A stretch of DNA of 64,000 nt from Diploptera punctata (Eukaryota; Arthropoda; Insecta; Blattodea; Blaberidae). The stretch spans positions 62,001 to 126,000 of the forward strand of contig JASPKZ010009889.1 in the NCBI GenBank assembly GCA_030220185.1, in the 5' to 3' direction. The notes below the pieces were generated by a model. It had not been told where the DNA came from. It did not search any database and was given only the letters and a program-made list of their open reading frames with translations. This document shows, piece by piece, positions 31,911-42,801 of the stretch. A program made the translations under genes and the position numbers. Every line of letters begins with the position of its first letter. The first letter of the stretch is position 1.

Positions 31911-32231
31911 TCGCGTAATTATATAAATAATTTCAATATTTAAAAATCATAAGTAAAAATTTATTCATGGTTCCAAAATGGTTTAAAATAGTATGAAACG
32001 TGTTTAAATGTGTATTGTGCAACAATAGCAATAATAGTGTGAGGCAAACAGTGAACCTCAGTTGAATGCAATGCCCAAATATAGTTAGTGTAAATAGTAA
32101 GTTCTGAAATTCTGAAGTATATGTGTAAAGTTAACTAATACATACTCTATATTGGTTGCACTAGAACATATACATCAGGGACGCCCAAACTATGGCCTGC
32201 AGGCCAGATATGGCCCTCCATCACTTTCTAT
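31911..32231. other. Spacer with partial dispersed repeat
   Basis: No gene. AAGTTCTGAAATTCTGAAGT (about 32098) and the following TATTGGTTGCACT resemble part of the duplicated repeat at 27150-27200. Confidence 0.35.
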
Positions 32232-32245
32232 CCGGCCCCTATAGT

Positions 32246-32389
32246 CCTGAAAGCCAAGAGTCCCGGGTTCGAGTCTCGGTCTAGGCAAAAATTTTTCTCT
32301 TCAAATATAATTTATCCTTCAATGAGAAGTGTTAAATTAATAATAAAATCGTCAATAGAAGCCCTACTGGCTTTATAAAGTAGTGTTTT
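32246..32389 (+). mobile_element. tRNA-FB, left part (interrupted by an R1-like LINE)
   Basis: The 3' half of a tRNA-like module (to 32286, GGGTTCGAGTCTCGGTCTAG) runs into the family spacer (CTCTTCAAATATAATTTATC, AGAAGCCCTACTGGC, AAAGTAGTGTT). The spacer stops at about 32382 and resumes at about 37004 with AAATTCCCAATAAATG, exactly as in the uninterrupted copy at 58561-58700. Confidence 0.8.
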
Positions 32390-35300
32390 TTTTATTATTT
32401 ACATATATGTTACAACCCGTGTTTCACCAATGGTATATCACGGAATATTTACAGTTTTACAATTGTTCAATTATTGTTCTAGTTGTTCTTGTAGTTGACG
32501 GAAGATCCTCGTAAGAAATTCTGCAACGTTGACTGTGTTAAAGTGGAACTTCAGAATATTTGGCGGAGTAGCAATTTGTAGTATAGCTGGTCGATCTCTG
32601 GAGAACATGTTGCATTCAGTCATCAGATGGTGGGCCGTCTGCAGTGATTTTTCTGGGCAGTTGCAATAAGGTGAAGCAGTTTTGTTCATTTTGTGTAGGT
32701 AGGATTTAAATAGTCCATGGTTGGTGAGAAATTGTGTGGTTATATAGTTAGGCCATAGGGATAGGGACAGTCTATAGGGTATGTTGGGGATGAACATTTT
32801 GGTATGGAAGGCGTCATTTGATTTGGTGTAAATTAAATTCCAGATTGTTTCATAGTATTCTTTTAATAACTGCTTGCCTCGTGTTATAGGGATGGAGTTA
32901 ATAGTCAATATTATTTTTGTAGCTAGCGGCTATTTTAGCCAGATAGTCAGCTCTTTCATTCCCTCGAAGACCTGCGTGACCTTTAACCAGTGGAGGTCAA
33001 TCTTTCTCGTCTTTTTGAGTACGATTAGCTTTTCTCTGATTTGGATCGCCAAAGGTTGGTTGATTTTCTATTGGCTATGGCTAGAAGAGCGGCTTGTGAA
33101 TCTACGTGGATAGCATATGTTGAAGTTACATCTTTTTGTAGTTCAATCCATTCAACTGCCATTTGAATTCCAAGGAGTTCTGCCTGGAAGACTGAGCATT
33201 CTATGTCAAGTCTTTTCATATTGGTAAAACACCTCCTTTGAGTTTTTCTCGGCTACCATACCTGCTCCCACATGCTTAGTCGTTTTGGACCCATCCGTGA
33301 ATATTAAGTAGTCGGCACTCCCTACAGTTCCAGTTGAATCTATTTCTATATAGCTATCTTTGGGATGAATTCCTTTCATTAGTGTTGGCATTTCAGTTCG
33401 TTTCAGTAGAGGGATTATAGCATTGGTGGCTTGGCCTCTGGATATTGCTTTAATGTCGTTGTGTAGGAGTACTGTTGGATCCATGGGCATGACGCGTGCT
33501 AGAGCTTGGAGAGCATTGTATGAAACTGTTCTGTATGCTTTTGTTGCGAAAAGAAGAAAATGTCTTTGTATTTGATTCAATTTGGTTTTAGCCCGTTTGG
33601 AGATTTGTGGGCTCCAGGAATCTGCAGCATACAGTATTATAGGCAGAATGGCTTGATGATAGATTGTCATAAGATGATGGAAGGACATGCCCCAAGTCGC
33701 CTTGGAACATCTGACTAGCATATTTCGGAGATGTAGTATTTTATTTTCCAGGTATAGTGAATGGGGATACCAGTCCATTTTGTGGTCTATCATCACACCC
33801 AAATATTTCATTTTATTTACCATATTTAGGCCCCGATTCTGCAACTATTGGGTGATTGGCGTATGTGTCTTTCTTTTGACGTACATAGGCATTAGAGAAG
33901 ATTTCTCCTTAGAGATTAAAAGTTTGTTTCTGCAACACCAATCTTGCAGGATTTGCAGTGTTAATTGGAGCGTGTTTAGTATGTGATCATGGGAAATACC
34001 ATTAAGTATAATCATTATGTCGTCTGCGTACACCACGGTCGTCAGGTCGGGTACGTCTGCCAGCTCTGAAATAAGTCCACTTATTAAAATATTCCACAGA
34101 GTGGGACCTGATACAGATCCTTGGGGGCATCCTTTGGTGACGTTCTTACTCGTTGAAGAGTTTCCTTGTCTGAAGTAAGCTGTACGGTCATGTAGGAAGT
34201 CCACTATGATATTATAGATGTTTGAAGGACAGTTTATTTCTCGTAAACGCGCTTTGATACTTGGGTGCCAAGCATTGTCAAAGGCGCCACTGATATCCAG
34301 GGAAAGGAGGCAGGATTTCATCCCCTTACTTCTACTTTGGTGTACGACATCTGAGACAGCTTTGATGGCATCAGAAGAGGATTTTCCAACGATGAAGCCA
34401 TATTGTTGTGGGGGAATGAGTGTCTTCTCTTGGAGAAAGAAGTTGAGTCTTTCCATCACCAATTTTTCCAAACATTTTCCGGGGATAGATAGTAGGCTGA
34501 TTCCTCTGTATCCAGTGACGGATAGCAGGCTTTCTCCTGTCTGACTTAGGGATAGCTATTACTCTTGCCTCTTTCCAGACTTTCGGGAAGCAACCTAAAT
34601 GTAGACATTTATTAAAAACTATCTTCCAGAATTTTGGTAAGGTCTGATGTATGTTTTTAATAATAGTTCCATCAATTCCGTCGGGGCCTGGACATTTCTT
34701 TTCATTTAAATTGTTTATTATTTCTTCTACTCGTGAGATGCGAAGTCTGGCTCTTGTGGTGTGTTCTGGGCTACGCAGTCTCGGTTAGATTCTCTGATGA
34801 GTCTCTGCACATCGTTATCGAGATCTGGAATGTCGTCTGGCAGGAATATATCGAGGAGTGCTTTGGCTGTGTCTTTCTCTGATAAGGTTGGAGTTCCATC
34901 GATTAAAGTAAGAGTGGAAGAAGGTGTGCTTTTCGCGAAGTCAGTTTTGCAGTGCCTGTAGATTTTCCAAGGCGATTTTCCTACTGTGTTCTGTGCAGAA
35001 ACGTTCCATGATTCTCGCTTAGCTTTATTTAATTCAAGTTTATACTGGTTTTTGAGAGCATTATATTTAGATGTATATAATTCTTTGAGCTTCGGGTGTT
35101 TACTTCTCTTGGCCCTTCGTTTCGCTGCATTAGTATGTTTTCTGAGAGAGTTTAGTTCTACAGACCACCAGGGTTTAAATTTATTTGTTGGTAGAAACGG
35201 TGGAAAGCAATTTTTGGTTGATTTCGTTTAGTTCTTGCCACATTGTAGTGATGGTTTCATCTAGTTGTTTTTTAGAGGTGGCATTATATATTTGTAGTAA

Positions 35301-37004
35301 CCATTGTTTGCCACTTTCATTGAGTTTATTTTGGAATAATTTCCAATGGCCTACTTGCGTGGCAAACTTTCTGGTAGAATTAGTGTTCTGCCGGAATAAG
35401 TTGGAGTTGGAAGTGTGATACAACAGTTCAAAAGTTATGATATTGTGATCTGATTGAGTCTCCTCTTTGCTAACTAGCCATTTGTTTATTCTATGCGCTA
35501 TGTTCTTAGAAGCAACAGTAATATCGATCCAACTTTCCCCTTGTGGACCGGAAAAAGTAGGACCGTCCTTCCCATTTGCCGTGGTCAGACTATGTACTGA
35601 TAGGAACTCTACTAGTCTTCTTCCTCTGGTGTCGGTAGTTGGGCTATACCATATTTTGTGTTTGCAGTTGGAATCGAGTCCCCATATAAGGTTTATTGGG
35701 TTTAAGGAAGTTAAGAAGTGTTCGAAGGGCTGGATATCTTGTTCTAAGGTATCGTAAGGAGGTAGATAGGAACTTGCTATATAGAGAGTGGGATTAGTTG
35801 ACTGTGCAATTATTACATCATTCTGGAGTGGAGTAGCTGTGGATAAGTGTGAAGTTATGTGCTATTTCTTGTTTGATATAGATGCAGGCTCTAGGAGCGG
35901 TGTTTGACGCAATGTAGAAAGGTGTGTAATTTGTTGGTGTTAAGCTTGGTATTCCATTGTTACAATATGGTTCCTGATTTAGTAGAATATCTACATTATT
36001 TTTATTCAGGAGCATTGATAAGTTTGCCATAGCTGCTTTGCAGTGGTGAGTATTAAGTTGGGCAAAATGAGATTATCCATGTTAGTAATCTGTGTTGTTG
36101 ATAATTATAGACTTTATTCTTTGCAATCTAGGGCAGTCGTGGCTAAAGGTGCTATGGTTTGTATCTAGCTTCTTGTTGTTGTTTTGGATGTAGGAATTGG
36201 CTTTAATGCAGTTAGTACATCGTGGACTTTGTGGGTTATCGCAATTTTTCCAGTAATGATCTCCGGCACATTTTGAGCACTTCTGTTGCTCCGAACAAAA
36301 TTTTGCTGTATGGCCAAAGCCTAGGCACTGAAAGCATCTAGTTACAACAATAAAGTCTTCAACACCACACATACTCCACTTCAGTTTCACTCTTTGGTGT
36401 TTCATGATTTCTCTTCTTATGCGGGGGCTAACCTCTATAGCTATATGTCTGGAGTCTTCAAACATAGCTTTGGTGAACTTTACATTTATTATAGGTTCTT
36501 CTATTTGAGTTAGGTTGTTTTGTTGCAGTTTCAGAGTTATTTATATCGTTAGGGACATTTTTTAACAATAAGGTCGGTAGTTTTTTCTTAGGATGTTCTA
36601 TTGAGAAATTATCTAATTTCTTTAATTCATTTTCTAAGATTTCACATTCTTCCTTATTATTGCATTCCACTAGCAGGGTGTTATTTGCTAGATTTTTCAT
36701 TTTACTTATCCCTACTTTTAGTGCTTTGGGGTCAATTGTTTCTCTTATTATTCTTTTTACTGTGTTTGGTTGCATGTTTGAATCTGCAGGTTTGATTATC
36801 AGGGAAGCCGGTACCTGATGGTTTCCACTAGGTGTCACTACGGGATGGTTGAGGCTGGTCGTCAGATTGTTCTGCCGGCCGAGAGATGTCGCTAGTAGTT
36901 CACTATACGAACGTGGAGGGCTCCTCTCTGCTACCGTTAAAGCTTTCCTTAACGTTTGTTCTAGACCCATAAACATGCCACATATTTTGTTCAACATGCT
37001 ATTC
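32390..37004 (-). mobile_element. LINE-D, R1-like non-LTR retrotransposon with ORF1 and RNase H
   Basis: About 4.6 kb on the minus strand with a poly(A) end seen as T8 at about 32383-32391. It holds a zinc-knuckle ORF1 and an ORF2 with endonuclease, RT, RNase H and a C-terminal Cys/His motif, all frame-broken. The DISGAFDNAWHPS and CPQGSVSGP blocks are typical of the R1/LOA group. It lies inside a tRNA-FB copy, so it is younger than that repeat. I found no clear target-site duplication. Confidence 0.88.
32471..36040 (-). pseudogene. LINE-D ORF2: endonuclease, RT, RNase H
   Basis: In order on the minus strand: endonuclease start ANLSMLLNKNNVDILLNQEP (about 36030-35970), a broken middle (35780-34700), then RT with QYGFIVGKSSSDAI, LLSLDISGAFDNAWHPS, CPQGSVSGPTLWNILI and VVYADDIMIIL (34471-33845). 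RNase H follows with LIFTDGSKTT, FQAELLGIQMAVEW and IHVDSQAALLAIAN (33330-33025). The end reads CNCPEKSLQTAHHLMTEC (about 32620). At least five frame breaks. Confidence 0.82.
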
Positions 37005-37006
37005 AT
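36082..37006 (-). pseudogene. LINE-D ORF1 (gag-like)
   Basis: Two frames (36458-37006 and 36082-36465) give an N-terminal region (MNSMLNKICGMFMGLEQTLR) and three zinc knuckles: CFQCLGFGHTAKFC, CSKCAGDHYWKNC and CTNCIKANS. A frameshift near 36510 breaks it. ORF1 of R1-type elements coats the RNA. Upstream of 37006 the sequence is the interrupted repeat. Confidence 0.8.
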
Positions 37007-37236
37007 TTCATTAAATTCCCAATAAATGTCTTCTTAACTAAGAAGCCGCCATTTGCAAAAGATAGAAGCTAAGGTTTCAAGCATTTGACACGAGGGGATT
37101 ACAACGTATATAAGAGAAAAATTTGCATCTAGATCGCAACTCGCCTCGGTAGCTCAGTTGGTAGAGCACTTGGCCCGGAAAGCCAAGGGTCCCGGGTTCG
37201 AGTCTCGGTCTAGGCGAAAATTTTTCTCTTCAAATA
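37005..37236 (+). mobile_element. tRNA-FB, right part with complete tRNA-like module
   Basis: AAATGTCTTCTTAACTAAG, GCCGCCATTTGCAAAAGATA and AACGTATATAAGAGAAAAAT lead into a full tRNA-like module (37143-37215) and the terminal TTTTTCTCTTCAAATAT. Together with 32246-32389 it forms a partial dimer of the unit. Confidence 0.8.
37143..37215 (+). repeat. tRNA-like module, GCCTCGG type
   Basis: 73 nt with A box TAGCTCAGTTGGTAGAGC and B box GGTTCGAGTCT. The anticodon stem TTGGC/GCCAA encloses CCGGAAA, so position 33 is C instead of the near-universal U and the nominal anticodon is GGA. The acceptor has one mismatch. These defects and the repeat context argue against a working tRNA. Confidence 0.6.
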
Positions 37237-37869
37237 TAATTTAACAGTTTGTTACTACTTTTCAATTTATTAATTTCTACAGCCTCCAAAAGATCTAACT
37301 TCTTACCTTTATCACAAACATGTAAAATTTCAAAATTTGGATCGAAACAATGATTAAATTGGAATAGGTGGTTAGCATATTTTGAATATTCTAAATTTCT
37401 GTTATATGCTCTCATGTGTTCCTTTATCCGAGAGATAAAAGGTCTACCAGTTGGTCCTATATAGACAGTCACATGTGCCACACTTCAATTTATATACACC
37501 TGATAATTTTTCTTTTTTTATTTTGGTTTTATTGTTTTTTATTACATTTTGTAAAGTTTTATTAGTTTTAAATGTCACATTAATGTTCAACTTTTTAAAG
37601 TGTTTAGATATTTTATTTGAAAGTCCGCCTATGTATGACATTATGATATATTTCTTTATGTTTTCTTTGGGTAAAGGAAAAACTTTGTTAATTGCTTTTT
37701 GTAGTGAACTTTCTTAATTAAATATTCTATAATTTTAGGATCATAGTTATTATTAATAGCTAATTGTTTAATAATATTCAATTTATTATTATATTCCAAG
37801 GGTGAAAGAAGGATATTTAAAAGTCTATGAATGTAACTATTAAAGGCTGCCATCTTATGAGTATATGGG
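37237..37869 (-). mobile_element. PLE-3 fragment with GIY-YIG domain
   Basis: Minus-strand frames give INKLNIIKQLAINNNYDPK-like linker, SYIGGLSNKISKHFKKLNIN, EKLSGVYKLKCGTCDCLY and (after a shift) VYIGPTGRPFISRIKEHMRA. The fragment ends LDLLEAVEINKLKSSN. This is the linker and GIY-YIG endonuclease of a third Penelope-like family. It is wedged between two tRNA-FB copies. RT is absent. Confidence 0.82.
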
Positions 37870-38062
37870 TGAAGATGTAATGTATAATTCCCAAATATGT
37901 CTTCTTAATATAGGAACCACCATTTGGTGGGCGGGAATTACAACGTATATAGAGAAAAATTTGCGTTTAGATCGGTACTTGCTCAGGTAGCTCAGATGGT
38001 AGAGCACTTGGTCTAGAGAACCAAGGGTCCCGGTTTGAGCGTATAATTTTTCTCTTCAAATA
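37870..38062 (+). mobile_element. tRNA-FB copy with internally deleted tRNA-like module
   Basis: Family spacer (ATGTATAATTCCCAAATATG, AACGTATATAGAGAAAAATT) precedes a 60-nt tRNA-like relic at 37981-38040 that lacks the middle of the T arm. The deletion is bounded by repeated CCCGG, a slippage-type event. It ends TTTTTCTCTTCAAATAT. Confidence 0.75.
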
Positions 38063-38099
38063 TGAAAAATTAAAATATGCTAAGAGTTGGTCTATAATA

Positions 38100-38400
38100 T
38101 TAGTCTTATCAATAATGGAACAAGAATTTGTGAAATATGTTATAACAACTTATCAAGAAAATGGTTACAATAATAATAATGACAAACAATAAAATTGTAT
38201 AGTCATGTAAAAAGAATGACTGAAGACAGATTCCCAAAAAGAATACTAGAATGGGGCTATTTGGTAGAGGAAGAAGAGGACAGCAAAAAATAAGGTGGAT
38301 TGATGGTGTTTTGAGCATCATGAGAGAAAAAGTATTAGACGATGGGGATTGGAATGACAGATGCGGAAGACCTTGACAGTAGATTAATTTGGAGCGGGAA
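38100..38400 (+). mobile_element. LINE 3'-end remnant
   Basis: CYSHVKRMTEDRFPKRILEW, then GRGRRGQQKIRWIDGVLSIM with frame shifts, follow the C-terminal pattern of RTE-like LINEs (HV.RM...R.PKRIL.W...GRR.RGRP...W.DGV). No tail repeat is obvious. Confidence 0.55.
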
Positions 38401-38559
38401 GATGTTGTGAAACATTGTGAAACCTACTAAATATTAATAAAAATAATCCACAACTGCTCTAACAGGACCTTTGGCCAAGGCCACCTTGATGTTTCTTCCA
38501 TTTGGCCTGTGACACAAATAAGTTTGGGTGGCTCTGACATACATAGTCTTTGTTGGCAG

Positions 38560-38715
38560 CATAGAATATTCGTTAAAATCAATATGGCCATCACGTCTAC
38601 ATGGTACATATATATAGTTCAATATCGTAATATTCAATATATTCAAATAAGTGTTAGAAAACAGTAAAAATTATTGTAAATGGAGGTAAATAACTTGGAA
38701 AATGAAACCCTAAGA
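38560..38715. repeat. Dispersed repeat shared with 27220-27350
   Basis: TAAAATCAATATGGCCATCA, TAGTTCAATATCGTAAT and TTATTGTAAATGGAGGTAAA match the earlier region at moderate identity. Non-coding. Confidence 0.5.
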
Positions 38716-39266
38716 AGCAAATTTGATAGGAGTTTTTAGGGTACTTAAATGCCTTGTTTAGCCTTACTTGGCTTTGCCGTGGGACATTTATCACCATAGT
38801 TTTTTTGAATTACTTTTTAATCAATAACCCATTTTAATATTGTATGATGGTATGCAAATTAATTTTATTATTTCAGTATACGATCACCAATGAATACTTT
38901 TTTCTTTGTATTTCTTCTGTTAATTTATAGGTGTGGCAATATCAAGAAGCCAGGGGAATTCTATGACAGGTATCAGTCTTCATAAATTCAAATAAAAAAC
39001 AAAAAAATGCAAAAAAAAATATTGTAGCATATGTGAATAATTACCCAAGGTATAGAAATCCAGTAAACCCTTTATAATTGAAGGAGAAAAAAACATAAAT
39101 TGTTCCACATTATCATTGGAACTTGGTTTAAACATAATTTAAACTGAATAGCCAACTTCTGAAAAATACAATAACAAAAAAAAAGATCTCTTAAGTATGT
39201 ACATAATCTAATCTAACATAACCTAACCTAAAATACATGTTGGCAATTGGCTATATGGAAATGTGA
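38716..39266. other. No gene recognised
   Basis: AT-rich sequence. A short frame near 38905-38998 begins with a hydrophobic run (MNTFFFVFLLLIY) but has no support as a gene. Confidence 0.4.
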
Positions 39267-39404
39267 ATGAACATGCTGGCTACCATGTCACTAGCACGAT
39301 TACTGTCGATATTGTTAATACCTATGGTCCATTGCATGAACATGCTGGCTACCATGTCACTAGCACGATTACTGTCGATATGGTTAATACCTATGGTCCA
39401 TTGC
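39267..39404. repeat. 69-bp perfect tandem duplication
   Basis: ATGAACATGCTGGCTACC begins at 39267 and again at 39336. The two copies differ by a single base (ATTGTT versus ATGGTT). A recent local duplication without coding content. Confidence 0.85.
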
Positions 39405-39935
39405 ATGACTGACAGACTGATACCTGGTATAGAATAGCCAAAGCCTTGTTCAGACAGTAGAATTTGAGATCTTTTTTCAGGTCAGCTTGTATTCACACCC
39501 ACTGCCAAGCAAACTTGTCAGAGGATTTATCTTGGTTTATCTCAGTTGTCAAGCAAATACTGGGTAGGATTTCCATTGCCATGACCATTTATACTACCAT
39601 TTAAAAAATAATGTATATATGTTATATGACCTTAGATTCTGTGGGGATTCTATTCCACATGGGAATTTTATGCCAGATGACAGTGTACATAAATTTAAAA
39701 AAAAAAGTAGTGATAATTACCTCATCAATATATATTTTTATTTTTTTAATCCAGGAAAATGCCTGAAAATTGAATTAGAAGTTGTTCTAAATATATTGGT
39801 ACCGGTAACATAATATATGCCATATTCTCAATGAACATATGTTATTGCTAAAACAGAATATCCAACGTATGAAAAACATGCTAAAAAAAATATCGCTGAG
39901 TGCTACCTAATCTAACCTCCCTAATTTAACATAAC
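39405..39935. other. No gene recognised
   Basis: AT-rich spacer with nothing assignable. Confidence 0.4.
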
Positions 39936-39947
39936 CTGAATAAACAT

Positions 39948-40052
39948 CATATTTGAAGAGAAAAAGTATACGCTCAGACTGGGACTCGAACTCAGGACCT
40001 TTGGCTTTCTAGGTCAATGCTCTACCAACTGAGCTATCTCATCTGAAAACAT
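39948..40052 (-). mobile_element. Solo tRNA-FB copy
   Basis: The element is a terminus (CATATTTGAAGAGAAAAAG), a minus-strand tRNA-like module of the GCTCAG type (39972-40041) and 11 bp. CTGAATAAACAT flanks it at 39936-39947 and 40053-40064. It shows that the tRNA-like module with the short terminus is enough for insertion, or that this copy was truncated during insertion. Confidence 0.82.
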
Positions 40053-40064
40053 CTGAATAAACAT

Positions 40065-40265
40065 TTTTAATAAAATTTCTAATGGGAAATTAACTATGAT
40101 GTAAATTATCAATATTGTTAGTCAGCCGAGAAATACTCATTTTTATGAGGTGAAGTGTAAAAATTTCTGATCCATTATGTAATACTAAATAAATACGATG
40201 ACAATTTTCTGTAATAAAAATCTGAATAAACATGTTGGCAACCATGCCATAAGTATCAATATAGT
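40065..40265. other. No gene recognised
   Basis: AT-rich spacer between the solo tRNA-FB copy and mariner-1. Confidence 0.4.
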
Positions 40266-40267
40266 TA

Positions 40268-41599
40268 TGAGGGTCATACTGAAAGTCATGAGCAACATTT
40301 TTTTTAAAGAATCATAATATTTATTTTAGACAAACCAAGTACACCATGTTAATCTATAGACCTTTGTGCTACTTTTCAACATAGTCTCCATTTCTTTGCA
40401 CACATTTTGTCCAGCGTTCTACAAGCTTGAAAATTCCCTTATGATAGAAGTCCGTTGCAGCTGCTCGAAGGCACTGACGCACTGCTTTCCGAATATCATA
40501 GCGTTGGCCTCTCATCTGCTCCTTCACAGAACCTAAAAGATGGTAGTCGGAGGGTGCCAAATCGGGACTATAGGGAGGATGTGGAAGAGTTTTCCACCCG
40601 AATGTCCTGATCTTCTCCACAGTGGCACGAGCAGTGTGAGGACGCGCGTTATCGTGTTGCAGAATGATCTTCCTTCCAGGGCGTGTGTTGCAGAATGATC
40701 TTCCTTCTAGCGTGTTTGTCATGCAATGCACGACGGAGCTTCACATGTGTCTGGATATAGCGGGCAGCATTTATGGTTTGTCCAGGTTCAAGAAATTCAA
40801 CCAGAATGCAACCTTGCGCATCCCAGAAGACGCTGCCCATAACTTTCCCAACAGATTGCACTGTCTTTGCTTTTTTCTTTGATGGCGAATTCAAGTGGTG
40901 CCATTCCATACTCTGGCGTTTTGTTTCAGGCTTGTAGCGATGAAACCAGCTTTTGTCACCTGTCACAATACTCGTCAAAAAATCGTCACCTTCATTTCGA
41001 AATCTCTGAAGAAGGTTATGGGTGATGGTTCTTCTCTGAAGTTTGTGGTCTTTACTCAATAAACGTGGAACCCAATGGGCACTAACTTTTCGGTAACCTA
41101 AGCTGTGAATCATTTCTTGCACTGCACTGTGCCCTACTGCAAGTTTTGTAGCGATTTCATTCACTGTGATACGCCTGTCGTCTCTAATGAGCGCATCAAC
41201 TCTTTCCTTGTTGCAATCCGTGGAGGCAGAGCGTGGGTGACCGCTACGAGGCTCATCTTTGATACTCGTGTTCCCATCTTTAAAATGTTTCACCCATCTC
41301 CTAACACTGCTGGCACCCATGCAGGCATCTCCGTAAGCACATTGAAATCTTTGGTGAATATCAACAGCAGATTGTTCCTCTTTAACAAGGAATTCAATGA
41401 TGCGCGCTGTCGAAATGAAACATTGATGTCTGCCATTTTGGAAACACTGCGTGTGGTCACATGATAGAAGCTATGATGCCGCAAAATTGCAATGTTGTGA
41501 TATAAAGTCTGTAGATTACGATCCTGCAGTTGTTTTTGTTACATTGTTGAAATTTGAATTTTAACAATGGGTTGCTCACGACTTTCAGTATGACCCTCG
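40268..41599 (-). mobile_element. Mariner-1 transposon, near full length, inactive
   Basis: Terminal inverted repeats (YGAGGGTCATACTGAAAGTC...) lie just inside TA dinucleotides at 40266-40267 and 41600-41601, the mariner target. One transposase gene fills the interior. A 31-bp tandem duplication and a 1-base deletion break it. A related partial copy is at 51706-52097. Confidence 0.92.
40369..41436 (-). pseudogene. Mariner-1 transposase
   Basis: From ATG at 41436: MADINVSFRQRA, then a 1-nt deletion relative to the copy at 51906 shifts the frame. MGASSVRRWVKHFKDGNTSI (helix-turn-helix region) and IVTGDKSWFHRYKPETKRQS (first catalytic Asp) follow. The duplication of GTTGCAGAATGATCTTCC (40657 and 40688) doubles KIILQH just before the second Asp (HDNARPHTA). 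The third Asp is in PYSPDLAPSDYH. The DD34D layout is otherwise present. Stop TAG at 40371-40369. Confidence 0.88.
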
Positions 41600-41601
41600 T
41601 A

Positions 41602-42320
41602 GTAACTAAAGAACATGTCCAAAGGATGGATCCCATTATATGACTTAGACAAATTCTTGCTTATACATCAAAAGAATGAAAAAGCTTGCAAAGACATAAA
41701 AAACATGCATCCACCAGGGCCCAAAATGTGGAGCGTGTGATAATGACTTAATTTAGATTGTATATTATAATTTGATTAAATGACCCATAAATATAGTTTT
41801 TAAATGGTTTAAACCATAATAAATCCCTCAGGGGTCCCCATTTAGGGAATATGTTGATGGCGACCACAAGGTGCCCAAGCTGAGCAAAACATTGCTTCCA
41901 TTTACTTGTGTTTTGCTCCTTACTTTTTTTCTTTAACTAATCTGTTATTTCTTCCACTTACTTATACCAGACTCTTTTAACTTTACCATCTAACCTCTCT
42001 TGGTTAACTCTTGTTTTTTTACCCCGATGCTATTAGGGCATCCGAGGGCTAGGTAGTCTTCCTTTCTTCTATTTCTTCTTTCTTAATTACATAAAAATAT
42101 GGATTTTCATCAAGTAAAGACCAACTCAATTGATTATTTCTTCTTTCCTTTATTTTCTTTTCTTCTCCAGAAAAGCCTGACCAGAGGCTTATAAGATGGC
42201 AGCCCCATCACTGGTCTTGCCTTCCTTTGGCCAGCAACCAATCAAAGGGACTATTATTATGCTTTCAAGTCTTATACGAGAATTTCCCGGAAGGATCAAA
42301 CTTATGACGACCAAAACCAA
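41602..42320. other. Unassigned sequence
   Basis: No coding region recognised. 41820-42110 includes a CCGATGCTATTAGGGCATCC block resembling 5055-5085, probably an uncharacterised repeat. 42170-42310 is somewhat richer in G+C but has no open frame of note. Confidence 0.35.
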
Positions 42321-42324
42321 CTAA

Positions 42325-42495
42325 ATTGGAAACACCATCTTGAAAGAATGAGTTCAAATTGGATCCCCAAAGCTGTTTATAATTATATACCAAGAGGACA
42401 AAGATCTCTGGGCCGTCCTATGAAACGCTGGAGGGAAAATTTTCTATAGGATCGTAACAGGTCTTGGCCTAATACCTGGAAGGAAGAAGAAGAAG
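42325..42495 (+). mobile_element. LINE-B 3'-end copy
   Basis: LNWKHHLERMSSNWIPKAVY and GQRSLGRPMKRWRENFL match the end of the LINE at 8057-8940 almost base for base, ending in GAAGAAGAAGAAG. Strongly 5'-truncated. Confidence 0.88.
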
Positions 42496-42619
42496 AAACC
42501 ATAATAAATTCAACCTAATTTGGAACCTTACAATTCATCATGTATCTTAAAACTTATTTCTATGTTGTGATAATTATATATTTTAAAGCCGTTTAAATTG
42601 TGTAAATAAATTATTGTAT

Positions 42620-42777
42620 TATATTTGAAGAGAAAAATTGTTGCCTAGACCGAGACTCGAACCCGGGACCCTTGGCTTTCCGGGCCAAGGGTTCGAGTCT
42701 CGGTCTAGGCGAAAATTTTTCTCTTCAAGTATAATTTATCCTTCAATGAGAAGTGTTAAATTAATAATAAAGTTGTC
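42620..42777. mobile_element. Palindromic tRNA-FB copy next to a splice acceptor
   Basis: TATTTGAAGAGAAAAATTGT and CCTAGACCGAGACTCGAACC face their complements (GGGTTCGAGTCTCGGTCTAG and on) around a short tRNA-derived loop. The tail ends ATTAATAATAAAGTTGTC. Flanks AAATTATTGTAT (42608-42619) and AAATTATGGTAT (42778-42789) agree at 11 of 12 bases. The element ends 24 bp before the exon at 42802. Confidence 0.8.
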
Positions 42778-42801
42778 AAATTATGGTATATTTTATTATA
42801 G

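Noticed and set aside
33687..35757. Plus-strand open frames within the R1-like element
   Set aside because: They are shadows of the minus-strand ORF2, which carries all the recognisable LINE motifs.
38938..38976. Coding exon (CGNIKKPGEFYDR) of the plus-strand gene
   Set aside because: It has an AG before and GT after, but no reading frame joins it to exon A in the required phase, and no homology was recognised.
40664..41464. Plus-strand frames in mariner-1
   Set aside because: They are complements of the minus-strand transposase and have no independent homology.
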